A DNA stretch of 64,000 bases from Solibacillus sp. FSL W7-1464. GTDB lineage: Bacteria; Bacillota; Bacilli; Bacillales_A; Planococcaceae. The notes beneath the pieces are model-generated. The model ran no database searches, was not told the origin of the DNA, and saw only the letters and a program-made list of their open reading frames with translations. Where the stretch lies: contig NZ_JBBORC010000001.1 of NCBI RefSeq assembly GCF_038004425.1, positions 659,001-723,000 on the forward strand, in the 5' to 3' direction. This document shows, one piece after another, positions 53,512-62,309 of this stretch (position 1 is its first letter; every line of letters starts with the position of its first letter). The position numbers and the translations under genes are program-made.

Positions 53512-54480
53512 TTGAGTAATAAATGGAAGATAATGCTGACAGGCGCAGCATTTTCACTTGCACTATTTGTCGCACCAGATGCAGAAGCAGCGTCTACCTA
53601 TACGGTGAAGCAAGGCGATACGTTAACAAAAATTGCGAAAGCTCACAACACGACGATTAATGACCTACGAAAATGGAACAAGCTGTCACAAGACGGCATT
53701 TTTATTGCACAAAAACTGGTTGTTGCGCCAGCAAACAGTGCAGTAAGTACAGTGAGCAAATCGATTAACGCGACAGCATCATCAGTTGTAGAGGAGAAAG
53801 TCAAAAGCCCGCAAAATACAATCTCTCATACTGTTAGTAAAGGGGATAATTTAACAAAAATCGCCCAAAAATATAGTATATCGGTAGCAAGTATTAAACA
53901 ACTGAACAATTTAGAATCCGATGCGATAAAAGTTGGCCAAAAACTGACAATCAGCCAGAAATCAACAAAAGATTCAGCAGTTGAAGCACCGACTGCCAAA
54001 ACGGTTGAAGCAGAAATCACTTTTAATCAAACAGCAGATGAAGCAATTGAAAAACAGCTGAAGAAGGAGTCTGCAATGCCTGGGAAGGTTACGCAGCAAA
54101 CAGAGCGTCTTTATGCACAAGCTATTCAAGCGGCTAACGCAGTAATAGGCACTCCTTATAAATATGGTGGAACGACAATTGACGGATTTGACTGTAGCGG
54201 ATTTGTAAACTACATATTTAATTCTGTTGGTATCCAAATGGACCGTAAAAGCAGCCTTTTGTATTTCGAGCAAGATACGACTAAAGTAACTCAACCTGTG
54301 CCGGGCGATTTAGTTTTTTTCAAAAATACATTTATCCCAACAATCTCACATATGGGCATCTATATTGGAAACAATGAATTTATCCATGCAGGCTCAAAAG
54401 GGATTACGATTTCGAATGTACAAGAAAAGTATTGGGCAGAGCGCTTTGTCGCGTATAAACGCATTAATAATTTAAAGTAA
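53512..54480 (+). CDS. LysM(x2)-NlpC/P60 cell-wall peptidase (LytE-like)
   Basis: 322 residues; TTG 53512 eight bases after GGGGGAG, with a signal peptide ending AEA-A. Two LysM domains (~28-72, YTVKQGDTLTKIAKAHNT; ~104-150, HTVSKGDNLTKIAQKY) bind peptidoglycan glycans. A linker leads to an NlpC/P60 domain (~205-322): catalytic Cys in GFDCSGFVN, His in ISHMGIYIG, and FIHAGSKG. It is a DL-endopeptidase by family, as for B. subtilis LytE. LysM replaces SLH as the wall anchor here. A TATAAT is present ~125 bases upstream (53384-53389), and a terminator follows. Confidence 0.93.
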   Translation: MSNKWKIMLTGAAFSLALFVAPDAEAASTYTVKQGDTLTKIAKAHNTTINDLRKWNKLSQDGIFIAQKLVVAPANSAVSTVSKSINATASSVVEEKVKSPQNTISHTVSKGDNLTKIAQKYSISVASIKQLNNLESDAIKVGQKLTISQKSTKDSAVEAPTAKTVEAEITFNQTADEAIEKQLKKESAMPGKVTQQTERLYAQAIQAANAVIGTPYKYGGTTIDGFDCSGFVNYIFNSVGIQMDRKSSLLYFEQDTTKVTQPVPGDLVFFKNTFIPTISHMGIYIGNNEFIHAGSKGITISNVQEKYWAERFVAYKRINNLK

Positions 54481-54486
54481 AATGAT

Positions 54487-54534
54487 GAAGAACTATTAAG
54501 TGATGTTGAAAGATCGCTTTTTAGTTCTTTTTTT
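54487..54534 (+). terminator. Terminator of the LysM-NlpC/P60 gene
   Basis: AAGAACTA-TAAG pairs with CTTT-TAGTTCTT, followed by seven T. Confidence 0.85.
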
Positions 54535-54693
54535 GTTACATAAATTCGTGATAATGTTACAAATGTTACAAAAAAAGATTGAAATATTGGTTAATATTAC
54601 AATTAATAACGGTAATTGTGTAGTTAATAGTTTGAAAATCCTAATTAAAATAGGTTCTTTGGCAATGTTTAAAACTATTTGATAACGGGTAAA

Positions 54694-54736
54694 TGTAACT
54701 TTGTTGTTACATAACTGTAATGTTATTGAATATAAT
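54694..54736 (+). promoter_or_regulatory. Triple WalR-type box overlapping the promoter of the 54799 hydrolase gene
   Basis: TGTAAC (54694-54699), TGTTAC (54705-54710) and TGTAAT (54716-54721) are direct repeats spaced by exactly 5 bases, an 11-base period. Each fits the WalR half-site TGTWAH; two with N5 make a standard box, and here there are three. They overlap a -35 (TTACAT, 54707) paired at 18 bases with a -10 TATAAT (54731-54736). The downstream gene is a wall endopeptidase, the classic WalR target type. Confidence 0.75.
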
Positions 54737-54798
54737 CTCGTGTTAACCTAATATCAGTTAAGTTATCAGAAAATTAATTGACTGGTTGGAGGAACACG

Positions 54799-55347
54799 AT
54801 GGATTACTTGAAATTATTACGCAATACCGTACTTGTTTTGGCAGCTGCCTTCGTTATTTTCTTCGTACCGGTGAATGAAAATGAAGCTTCTGCAAAAACA
54901 GCATATTCGATTGAAGAATTAAAAGAAGTATCTTCTAAATATTTGGGTGTTCGCTATTCTTACGGCGGAACTTCAGCAAAGGGCTTTGATTGTTCAGGCT
55001 ATGTACGTCATGTATTTAAAGAAATGGGTATTACATCATTAAAACGTACATCTTCAGAAATGTACAATCAAGGTACTAAAGTTAGTAAGGAAGATTTAGA
55101 GCCGGGCGATTTAGTATTTTTCAATACATCAGGCAAACGCATCTCTCATGTAGGGATTTACATTGGTTCAGGAAAATTCATCCATGCTTCAACAAGCAAG
55201 GGTGTTATAAAAACAAATATCAACGACAAATATTACTGGGGTAAAAAATATGTAGGTGCTAAACGTATTGCAAGCTTCTCTAAAGCAGAAGCAATCGTAG
55301 CAGTTGCTGATGATTCAGATGTAGACAATACTCCAGAAGCAGAATAA
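54799..55347 (+). CDS. Secreted NlpC/P60 cell-wall peptidase
   Basis: 182 residues; ATG 54799 after TTGGAGGAAC, with a signal peptide (LLRNTVLVLAAAFVIFFVP) ending SAK/A. A single NlpC/P60 domain (~36-160): Cys in GFDCSGYVR, His in ISHVGIYIG, FIHASTSKG, and GAKRIASF at the end. An acidic C-terminal tail (DDSDVDNTPEAE) follows. It has no LysM or SLH anchor, so it is probably freely secreted. The catalytic part resembles that of 45992-46921. WalR control is likely from the triple box upstream. Confidence 0.92.
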   Translation: MDYLKLLRNTVLVLAAAFVIFFVPVNENEASAKTAYSIEELKEVSSKYLGVRYSYGGTSAKGFDCSGYVRHVFKEMGITSLKRTSSEMYNQGTKVSKEDLEPGDLVFFNTSGKRISHVGIYIGSGKFIHASTSKGVIKTNINDKYYWGKKYVGAKRIASFSKAEAIVAVADDSDVDNTPEAE

Positions 55348-55399
55348 TACATAGTTTATATACACTACTACATACTGCAAAATAAAAAATTCAAAACTC

Positions 55400-55433
55400 C
55401 AATCTCTCACCTTATTTAGGGTGGGAGATTTTT
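55400..55433 (+). terminator. Terminator of the 54799 gene
   Basis: AATCTCTCACC pairs with GGTGGGAGATT (one mismatch), followed by TTT. Confidence 0.85.
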
Positions 55434-55491
55434 AATTTACTTTATTTATTTCAGAAAGCAGTTTTTTCTTCTAACTTCTCTTTAAAAAAAC

Positions 55492-55533
55492 AAAAAACAG
55501 CATCCGGGAGCCATAATGACTCCCGGATGCTGC
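55492..55533 (-). terminator. Terminator of slaP-secA2
   Basis: CAGCATCCGGGAG pairs with CTCCCGGATGCTG; the minus strand continues in T. Confidence 0.93.
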
Positions 55534-55549
55534 ATGTACATATAAAAAT

Positions 55550-56455
55550 CTATTGTGGTACGCGGGCTGTCCAGCGAGATAAGTCTGCGCCTTCAGCCGT
55601 TACTAATTCTTTAGGGAAGATGAATGTCCACGGTTTTGTCGTGTTAGGCTGTACTGTTAATACAGGGTCCAATTTAAACGATCCTTTAGCAACCAGGACA
55701 TTGCGTGCATCCGTAATTTCAATTGGCAATTGCTCTAGGTTAATCGCCTTATCATGTCCGTTACGGATAAAAATCGATGCATGGAAGCTGCCGTCATCGT
55801 TTAATTTCGCTTGCAGTCCTGTGAAGTTCACTTCCGTTTTTCCTAACTTCGGTAATGTTTTCACGATTTCAGCTAGTTTTTCCTGCTGATCTTTCGGTAA
55901 TTGTTTCTTCCACGTATCGTCCAAGTCTAATTGGTGACCGCGCAAGGAAAGGAGGTTGAAAGAAATTTTCCAGCCTTCCTCAGGCACTTCGTCTGCTGTA
56001 ATCGAAGCAGCAGGGAATTTGAAAATCCATGGTCGTGCACTTTCCGCCGGAATCACGCCCAGCTCTTTAAAATCAAAGTAATGTGAAGCGATACGATTAT
56101 CGTCTTTATCTAAAATTAATAATTCGATTTCGCCTAATTCAATCGCTTCGGATAATGAAGAACGGAAAAATGCTTTTACATTCCATGATCCATTTTCAAG
56201 TGAAGGTTCGATATTAATTGCTGACAATGATAACTGATTTGGCTTTAACGGCGCTAAATCATTTGCCAGGAAATTAAATACATATTTCTGTTCTTGTGGT
56301 ACATCCCATTCAGGGTGGAACGATAATTTTGTAATAACATCACGATTGGCGCCTTTTTTGGAAGTATCACCGGATGTTTTCACGACTGATGATGAATCAA
56401 CCGCACTGTCTTTACCTACTTTGTCGCCTTTTTTAAATAAATCAAATAAACCCAT
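55550..56455 (-). CDS. slaP: Accessory Sec S-layer assembly protein SlaP
   Basis: 301 residues; ATG 56455 after CGGAGGA, which lies at the end of secA2 (3 bases between genes). An N-terminal basic/Ser-rich segment (~1-40) is followed by two homologous SLAP repeats (~45-160 and ~190-301). Each ends with the pattern ARPWIFKFP / TKPWTFIFP. There is no signal peptide, so it is cytoplasmic. In Bacillus anthracis, SlaP works with SecA2 for export of the S-layer proteins Sap and EA1 (established). Here it very likely serves the SLH/S-layer-type proteins encoded at 21132-49126. Confidence 0.92.
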   Translation of the reverse strand: MGLFDLFKKGDKVGKDSAVDSSSVVKTSGDTSKKGANRDVITKLSFHPEWDVPQEQKYVFNFLANDLAPLKPNQLSLSAINIEPSLENGSWNVKAFFRSSLSEAIELGEIELLILDKDDNRIASHYFDFKELGVIPAESARPWIFKFPAASITADEVPEEGWKISFNLLSLRGHQLDLDDTWKKQLPKDQQEKLAEIVKTLPKLGKTEVNFTGLQAKLNDDGSFHASIFIRNGHDKAINLEQLPIEITDARNVLVAKGSFKLDPVLTVQPNTTKPWTFIFPKELVTAEGADLSRWTARVPQ

Positions 56456-56458
56456 CTG

Positions 56459-58819
56459 CTATTCCTCCGTATTCAACCTTATATTTCTCATGAATGTTAC
56501 AAGTTCTTCTACAATTTTACGACGAAGTTCCTGATAGTTTTTTCCGAACATTTCTAAACCTTCGCGTTGGTAAATACGCATTGGGTCTTCCTGTTGATAA
56601 TGACGTAAGCCAATACCTTCTTTCAAGTGAGCCATTTGTTCTAAATGCTTCACCCACATTTGATCGATAAAGCTTAACATCACTTGAGGGATGATCCCCA
56701 TGATCTGTTCGTTTTCTTCAAAGCCTTTTATAACTTGCGTCAATTCTTTTACAGAAGGTTCCATTGTGTCTAAAAGCTTTTTCAACTTTGTTTCTTCACG
56801 ATTTACAGTAACAGGTGTTAAGAATAAAGAGTTTACAGTGCGTTCCATTTTATCGAAATCCCACTCAATCACATCTTTATCTTCCGGGGCGTTTTCACGA
56901 ACCGCGAAATCAACTGTTTCCTGCATCATTGTTACTAGGTGGTCCAGAAGGTTTTCATTGCGTAATACTTTATCACGCAAATCATAGATAACGCGACGCT
57001 GATCATTAATCACATCGTCCAGTTTTAAGTTATATTCACGCATAGAGAAGTGTGCACCCTCAACAATACGCTGTGTACGTTCAATCAATTCCGTAACTTC
57101 TTTGTTTTGTATAAGGCCAAGTTCGTTCGTAGTCATTTTCTTGCGGAATTTCTCGACATCATCTTTTGCAAAACGCTTGAACATATCATCCTCAATTGAA
57201 AGGATAAATCGAGTTTCACCGACGTCACCTTGACGGCCGGAACGACCACGCAACTGGTTATCGACACGACGGCTTTCATGCTTTTCAGTACCGATTACAA
57301 ATAGACCGCCAAGTTCTTCCACGCCATCACCCAGTACGATATCCGTACCGCGTCCTGCCATGTTTGTAGCGACTGTAATACGGTTCTTCTGTCCGGCTCC
57401 TGAAATTAATTCAACCTCTTGCTCCACTGTTTTCGCATTTAATAACTGGAACTGTAGGCCATGTTTTTTCAAGTAACTTGCTACTTTTTCAGATTGTAAA
57501 ATAGATGTTGTACCGATCAATACCGGTTGTCCTTTTTCGTGACGGCGCAATGCTTCCTGTGCCACATATTCGTACTTTTGCTCGATTTTTTCGAATACGA
57601 TATCTGGCTGGTCCAGGCGACGACGCGGACGGTTTGTCGGTATTTGAATAACACGCATACCGTAAACTTCTAAAATTTCTTTTTCCTGAGTTTTCGCTGT
57701 ACCTGTCATCCCTGATAATTTCGGATACATACGGAAATAGTTTTGAATTGTTACTTGTGCCTGGGCTTTGTTTTCCTCAGTGATTGTCACGCCTTCTTTC
57801 GCTTCAATCGCCTGGTGTAAGCCGTCTGAAAGTGAACGGCCTTCCATAATACGGCCCGTAAACATATCAACTAATTCGATTTTGTCATCGCGTACGATGT
57901 AATCAACATCGTTCTCAAACATAACGTGTGCACGTACTGCCTGAATGACGTAATGGTACAATGTTTGGTGTTCCAAATCGTACAGGTTGTCGACACCGAA
58001 TGCCGCTTCAACTTTCTCGATACCTTGATCTGTTAAAGAAGTCGCTTTTGTTTCATCATCGAAATCATAATCCTCTTCAACCTTGAAACGCTTTGCCAGC
58101 ATTGCGGCAATGCGGTGCAGTTCTTCATTTGCTCCCATTTTACCTGCAATGATTAACGGTGTTTTCGCTTCGTCTATCAATACGGAATCCACTTCATCGA
58201 TAATAGCAAAGTGATACGGACGTTGTACTTTTTCGGCAATTGTATGTGCCATGTTATCACGTAAGTAGTCGAAACCGAATTCTGTTCCGACACCATATGT
58301 AATATCCGCATTATATGCTTTCATTTTATCGGCAGGCTCCATCATTGGAACGTTCAGTCCAACTGTTAAGCCGAGGAAGCGGTGGATTTGACCGATTAAT
58401 TCGAAGTCACGTTTTGCAAGGTAATCATTTACCGTAATAACGTGGACTCCTTTGCCTTCCAATGCACGAACATAAGAAGGGAGGGAAGCAACAAGTGTTT
58501 TACCTTCACCAGTCGGCATTTCGGCAATGTTACCTTCAGTCAGTACAAGACCGCCTATTAATTGTACATCGAAGTGGCGCATGTTTAATACGCGTTTAGA
58601 AGCTTCGCGAACAACAGCAAATGCATCAGGGATAATGTCGACCAGCTGTGTCCCGTTTTCTATACGTTCTTTAAATGTAAATGTCATATTACGAAGCTCT
58701 TCGTCAGACATTGGACTATATGTTGCTTCGAGGTTATTAATTTGCTCTACAGTTTTGTAGTATCTTTTAAGCTCTCGAGCACTAGTTTGCTCTTTATTGC
58801 GTTTGAAAATTGAGAACAT
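56459..58819 (-). CDS. secA2: Accessory preprotein translocase ATPase SecA2
   Basis: 786 residues; ATG 58819 after AAAGGAGAG. SecA layout: Walker A MPTGEGKT (101-108), preprotein-crosslinking domain, DEVDSVLIDEA box, NBD2 with TNMAGRGTDI and LRGRSGRQGD, and the helical wing/scaffold region. It is shorter than housekeeping SecA (~840) and has no C-terminal zinc/SecB-binding Cys cluster. Together with linkage to slaP, this marks it as SecA2. It drives ATP-dependent export through SecYEG of a subset of proteins. It is the first gene of a two-gene operon ending at the terminator 55492. Confidence 0.95.
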   Translation of the reverse strand: MFSIFKRNKEQTSARELKRYYKTVEQINNLEATYSPMSDEELRNMTFTFKERIENGTQLVDIIPDAFAVVREASKRVLNMRHFDVQLIGGLVLTEGNIAEMPTGEGKTLVASLPSYVRALEGKGVHVITVNDYLAKRDFELIGQIHRFLGLTVGLNVPMMEPADKMKAYNADITYGVGTEFGFDYLRDNMAHTIAEKVQRPYHFAIIDEVDSVLIDEAKTPLIIAGKMGANEELHRIAAMLAKRFKVEEDYDFDDETKATSLTDQGIEKVEAAFGVDNLYDLEHQTLYHYVIQAVRAHVMFENDVDYIVRDDKIELVDMFTGRIMEGRSLSDGLHQAIEAKEGVTITEENKAQAQVTIQNYFRMYPKLSGMTGTAKTQEKEILEVYGMRVIQIPTNRPRRRLDQPDIVFEKIEQKYEYVAQEALRRHEKGQPVLIGTTSILQSEKVASYLKKHGLQFQLLNAKTVEQEVELISGAGQKNRITVATNMAGRGTDIVLGDGVEELGGLFVIGTEKHESRRVDNQLRGRSGRQGDVGETRFILSIEDDMFKRFAKDDVEKFRKKMTTNELGLIQNKEVTELIERTQRIVEGAHFSMREYNLKLDDVINDQRRVIYDLRDKVLRNENLLDHLVTMMQETVDFAVRENAPEDKDVIEWDFDKMERTVNSLFLTPVTVNREETKLKKLLDTMEPSVKELTQVIKGFEENEQIMGIIPQVMLSFIDQMWVKHLEQMAHLKEGIGLRHYQQEDPMRIYQREGLEMFGKNYQELRRKIVEELVTFMRNIRLNTEE

Positions 58820-59170
58820 TATTTTACTCTCCTTTGAAATTGGCTACTTTAATATAGTAGACACTCCGTTATTTTATCAAATAATACACAAAAAGACTAC
58901 TGACCAAAAGGGAATTCATAGGAGTAAATATAAATAAAAAGATCGAGCCTCTCTTTTATCATGATAATTATTTGATAGGTTTTAAATCTACTAGAAAAAT
59001 AATACATGTAAAAATTATGTGAGCTAATTAAATAGTGGAAGGAATTTGAGCTATATTTTATGAAATGTTCATGCTATACTTATGTTGAATAAAAATGTAG
59101 AGTTTTTAATGAATCTCCAATCGGTGATTTATTGTAATGCTTAATACTACAAAAATTAAGGAGGAGAGAC
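58820..59170. other. Divergent promoter region of secA2 and tagO
   Basis: 351 bases without a gene. An extended -10 (TGCTATACT, 59072-59080) lies 90 bases before the tagO start. Otherwise AT-rich with no strong hairpin or further motif that I can support. Confidence 0.45.
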
Positions 59171-60226
59171 ATGATTTACGTGTCTTTAATCGTAGCATTT
59201 ATTGCAGCGATCATACTTACTCCGCTTGTGAAGCGATTAGCGTTTCGTTTAGGCGCTGTAGATGCCCCGAACTACCGTAAAGTGCACGCTCGTATTATGC
59301 CGCGACTAGGTGGTTTAGCCATATATGCTGCATTTATTATTGGGGTTCTACTATTAAAATTAGTGACGAATTTCCAAAGTGATTATTTATATGCGATTTT
59401 ACTTGCTGCAACAATTATTGTTGTGACAGGTATCATTGACGATATGCGAGAAATTTCTGCTAAGGCAAAATTATTAGGACAAATTGTTGCTGCCTGCATC
59501 GTCGTATTTGGTGGCGGCATCCAAATTGAGAATATTAATTTACCATTCGGTGGAGAACTGGAATTCGGCTGGTTAGGAATTCCATTCACAATTATTTGGA
59601 TTGTTGGTATTACAAATGCGATTAACTTAATCGATGGGCTTGATGGACTAGCTGCAGGTGTATCAACAATTGCTTTAATGACATTAGCAGTAATGGCAAT
59701 GCTTATGGGTAATGGTATTGTTATCGCATTGGCTGCAATTTTGGCTGCTGCAACAATCGGATTCCTATTCTTCAACTTCCACCCGGCAAAAATCTTTATG
59801 GGGGATACAGGTGCATTGTTTTTAGGATTTATGATTTCCGTGCTTGCATTATTAGGTTTTAAAAACGTAGCAGTTATTTCATTCGTTATCCCGGTTATTA
59901 TGCTGGGCGTTCCGATTTCCGATACATTCTTCGCAATTGTGCGTCGTTTACGCAGCGGTAAGAAGTGGTCAGATCCGGATAAATCACATTTACACCACCG
60001 TTTATTGGATTTAGGATTCTCACATCGTCAAACGGTGATGATTATTTATGCGATGGCTGCAATGTTTGGTCTCGCTGCTGTTATATTCTCAATGGCAAAA
60101 GTTTGGGGTGCTATTTTACTAATTGCTGTTATTTTAGTGGCAATCGAACTTTTTGTAGAAATTATCGGCCTGGCCGGCAAAAACTATAAACCATTGCTCA
60201 ACTTAGTACGTATTTTTAACAAATGA
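59171..60226 (+). CDS. tagO: Undecaprenyl-phosphate GlcNAc-1-phosphate transferase TagO
   Basis: 351 residues; ATG 59171 after AAGGAGGAGAG. About ten to eleven membrane spans. MraY/WecA family motifs: NYRKVHARIMPRLGG, VTGIIDDMREISAKAKL (catalytic DD), NLIDGLDGLAAG, FMGDTGALFLGF and HLHHRLLDLGFSH. It transfers GlcNAc-1-P from UDP-GlcNAc to the lipid carrier, the first step of wall teichoic acid or secondary wall polymer. SLH domains often anchor to such polymers, tying it to the rest of the window. It is monocistronic with a terminator directly downstream. Confidence 0.95.
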   Translation: MIYVSLIVAFIAAIILTPLVKRLAFRLGAVDAPNYRKVHARIMPRLGGLAIYAAFIIGVLLLKLVTNFQSDYLYAILLAATIIVVTGIIDDMREISAKAKLLGQIVAACIVVFGGGIQIENINLPFGGELEFGWLGIPFTIIWIVGITNAINLIDGLDGLAAGVSTIALMTLAVMAMLMGNGIVIALAAILAAATIGFLFFNFHPAKIFMGDTGALFLGFMISVLALLGFKNVAVISFVIPVIMLGVPISDTFFAIVRRLRSGKKWSDPDKSHLHHRLLDLGFSHRQTVMIIYAMAAMFGLAAVIFSMAKVWGAILLIAVILVAIELFVEIIGLAGKNYKPLLNLVRIFNK

Positions 60227-60238
60227 AAAGATTTTCTG

Positions 60239-60277
60239 AACAAGTAAATGGACTAGTTCCATTTGCTTGTTTTTTTT
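60239..60277 (+). terminator. Terminator of tagO
   Basis: ACAAGTAAATGGA pairs with TCCATTTGCTTGT, followed by eight T. Confidence 0.93.
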
Positions 60278-60281
60278 ATGA

Positions 60282-60319
60282 AAAAAAACCAACCTCACAG
60301 CAATTAGCGAGGTTGGTCA
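60282..60319 (-). terminator. Terminator of the LCP gene
   Basis: AACCAACCTC pairs with GAGGTTGGTC; the minus strand ends in eight T. Confidence 0.9.
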
Positions 60320-60322
60320 GTT

Positions 60323-61372
60323 TTATTCTGTATCCGAATAAGATTTCGTTGTATAAGCGGAGTCTGTTTGTGAACTTGCACTTGAGAGGTTTGTTGATTC
60401 AGGACTTAGCCCTAAATGACTTTGTAAAACATGACTTACTTCGTCAAGTGCTTCTTCATTTAATTTGTAGTAATAGATACCGGTCGACATATCATCATAA
60501 CCTTCTAAAGTTAATGTATCGATGCGCGGCATTCCATTTGTTAAATAGCTGAAGAACGATTTCATCTCAGTGAAACTCATATCAGTTTTCATATTGTCGC
60601 TCACTGCTGAAAGGAGATCATCATATTTAGTAATGGATTTAAATGAAGCTGCTTCGGTAGCGATCGCTTTAATAATTTCCTGTTGGCGTTTTCCGCGTTC
60701 TATGTCATTGTCTTGCTTACGTGTACGGGCTAACGCAAGCGCTTCACGTCCGTTCAAGGTTTGCAAGCCTGGTTCTAAGTTGATTGTTTTACGGTCGAAT
60801 TCATCCATTTCAAGCATAGCATACGGAACTTCGGCTTCAATACCGCCCAATGCATCGATAATCTCGATGAAGGCATTAAAGTTCAGACGCACATAGTAAT
60901 CGATTGGTATATCGAATAATTCTTCAACCGTTTCAATAGTAGCGAGCGTGCCACCGCGCGCATGGGCGTGATTGATTTTATCTCTGTAACCGATGTGTGG
61001 AATATATACATAAGAATCACGTGGGATACTTACTAGTTTTACCGTTTTCGATTTATTGTTTAAAGTAGCAAGCAATAGGGCGTCTGTACGGGAATTATCT
61101 GCACCTTGATCGCGCTTTTCACTATCATCGACACCTAAAATTAAAATGGATACATTGTCTGTTGCCGGCTCAACTTTTACTTCTCTTTGTTCGGAAATTT
61201 TACGGTCCTCGATTTCTTCAAATGCATTGTTTGCAGCATGTTCGGCTTGCTTTGTCAAATAGACACCGTATGCTGTTGCACAAATTACAAGAGAAAGAGT
61301 CAGAAGCGTTGTAACTTTAAGAAACAACCTGAATTTCGAAGAGCCTTTCTTTTTATTTTGCCTTGTTTTCAT
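60323..61372 (-). CDS. LytR-CpsA-Psr (LCP) family wall-polymer ligase
   Basis: 349 residues; ATG 61372 after AGAGGAG. A basic N-terminal tail and one membrane anchor (~17-40, LFLKVTTLLTLSLVICATA) precede the extracellular LCP domain (~75-240). Family residues: LGVDDSEKRD, NSRTDALLLATLN, VSIPRDSYVYIP, and ALARTRKQDNDIERGKRQQE (Arg/Asp cluster for pyrophosphate binding). Such proteins move lipid-linked glycopolymer onto peptidoglycan, completing what TagO starts. It is an orthologue candidate of TagU/LytR by position beside tagO and yvyE-degS. Confidence 0.92.
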   Translation of the reverse strand: MKTRQNKKKGSSKFRLFLKVTTLLTLSLVICATAYGVYLTKQAEHAANNAFEEIEDRKISEQREVKVEPATDNVSILILGVDDSEKRDQGADNSRTDALLLATLNNKSKTVKLVSIPRDSYVYIPHIGYRDKINHAHARGGTLATIETVEELFDIPIDYYVRLNFNAFIEIIDALGGIEAEVPYAMLEMDEFDRKTINLEPGLQTLNGREALALARTRKQDNDIERGKRQQEIIKAIATEAASFKSITKYDDLLSAVSDNMKTDMSFTEMKSFFSYLTNGMPRIDTLTLEGYDDMSTGIYYYKLNEEALDEVSHVLQSHLGLSPESTNLSSASSQTDSAYTTKSYSDTE

Positions 61373-61512
61373 AAAAATTCTCCTCTAGGTTAGGGATAGG
61401 TTACTATATTTAATTGTTTATTATAGTTTGTATTGAATCTTATCTAATATACTACAATCTACTATTGTCGTAAAGTGACGAGAATATATATATTTATGAC
61501 GTATATTCGACA

Positions 61513-62148
61513 TTAATCCTTTAAAAATTCGATAAAAAGCGCATCTTTTTGTGTAATTACCGCCTGGCCGTTTGTCAGTTCTGTCATCCAGTCCATAAAA
61601 ATTTGCTTTTCTTCCTTTAATACATGTACATAAATTTCTACATTTTCGGCATACTGAATATCATGTAGAGGGTAGTGGGAACCGCGTATCTCATTTTCTA
61701 TTTTCCCCAACCACACATAATCAATCGCAATTTCCATTAAATAATGCAATTTTCGCTCGACAACTTGTGCAGCGGCGATTCCTTCTGTTGTGGCTTTGCT
61801 ATAGGCACGAATTAAACCGCCGCCACCAAGTTTAATCCCGCCGAAATAGCGAGTGACGACAACAACCGTATCTTTTAAACCTTGTTTTTTTAGAACTTCT
61901 AACATAGGGACGCCTGCTGTACCACTTGGTTCCCCGTCATCATTCGCTTTTTGGATCTGGTCATGCTCCCCGATCATATAGCAGGAGCAGTTATGGGTTG
62001 CCGATGCATGCAGTTTTTTTATTTTATCTATAAAGAGAATCGCTTCTTCTTCTGTCTCAGCGCGTTCTACATAAGTTAAAAAACGTGATTTAGATAGAAT
62101 GATTTCCGATTCTCCGTAACCTTTTACTGTAATGTAGTTATTTCTCAT
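61513..62148 (-). CDS. yvyE: YigZ/IMPACT family protein (YvyE)
   Basis: 211 residues; ATG 62148 after AAGGAGAATC. The N-terminal UPF0029/IMPACT domain (~1-125) has the signature DDGEPSGTAGVPML and VVVTRYFGGIKLGGGGLIRAY; a C-terminal DUF1949-type ferredoxin-like fold covers ~138-205. It is cytoplasmic. The eukaryotic IMPACT relatives act in translation control; the bacterial role is unsettled. It is divergent from degS, as in B. subtilis, which supports the assignment. Confidence 0.93.
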   Translation of the reverse strand: MRNNYITVKGYGESEIILSKSRFLTYVERAETEEEAILFIDKIKKLHASATHNCSCYMIGEHDQIQKANDDGEPSGTAGVPMLEVLKKQGLKDTVVVVTRYFGGIKLGGGGLIRAYSKATTEGIAAAQVVERKLHYLMEIAIDYVWLGKIENEIRGSHYPLHDIQYAENVEIYVHVLKEEKQIFMDWMTELTNGQAVITQKDALFIEFLKD

Positions 62149-62309
62149 TAACGATTCTCCTTAATATTACAATTTGATTTCAAATTTGTGGTTATAATTT
62201 AACTTAAAAAATGATTTACTCATGATATAATATATATGTACTATATTAGTAGGTTGCAAAGCAAAAAGATAGAGTAGTTCGCATTCTGACTAAGTAAGGT
62301 GGGGAAAAA

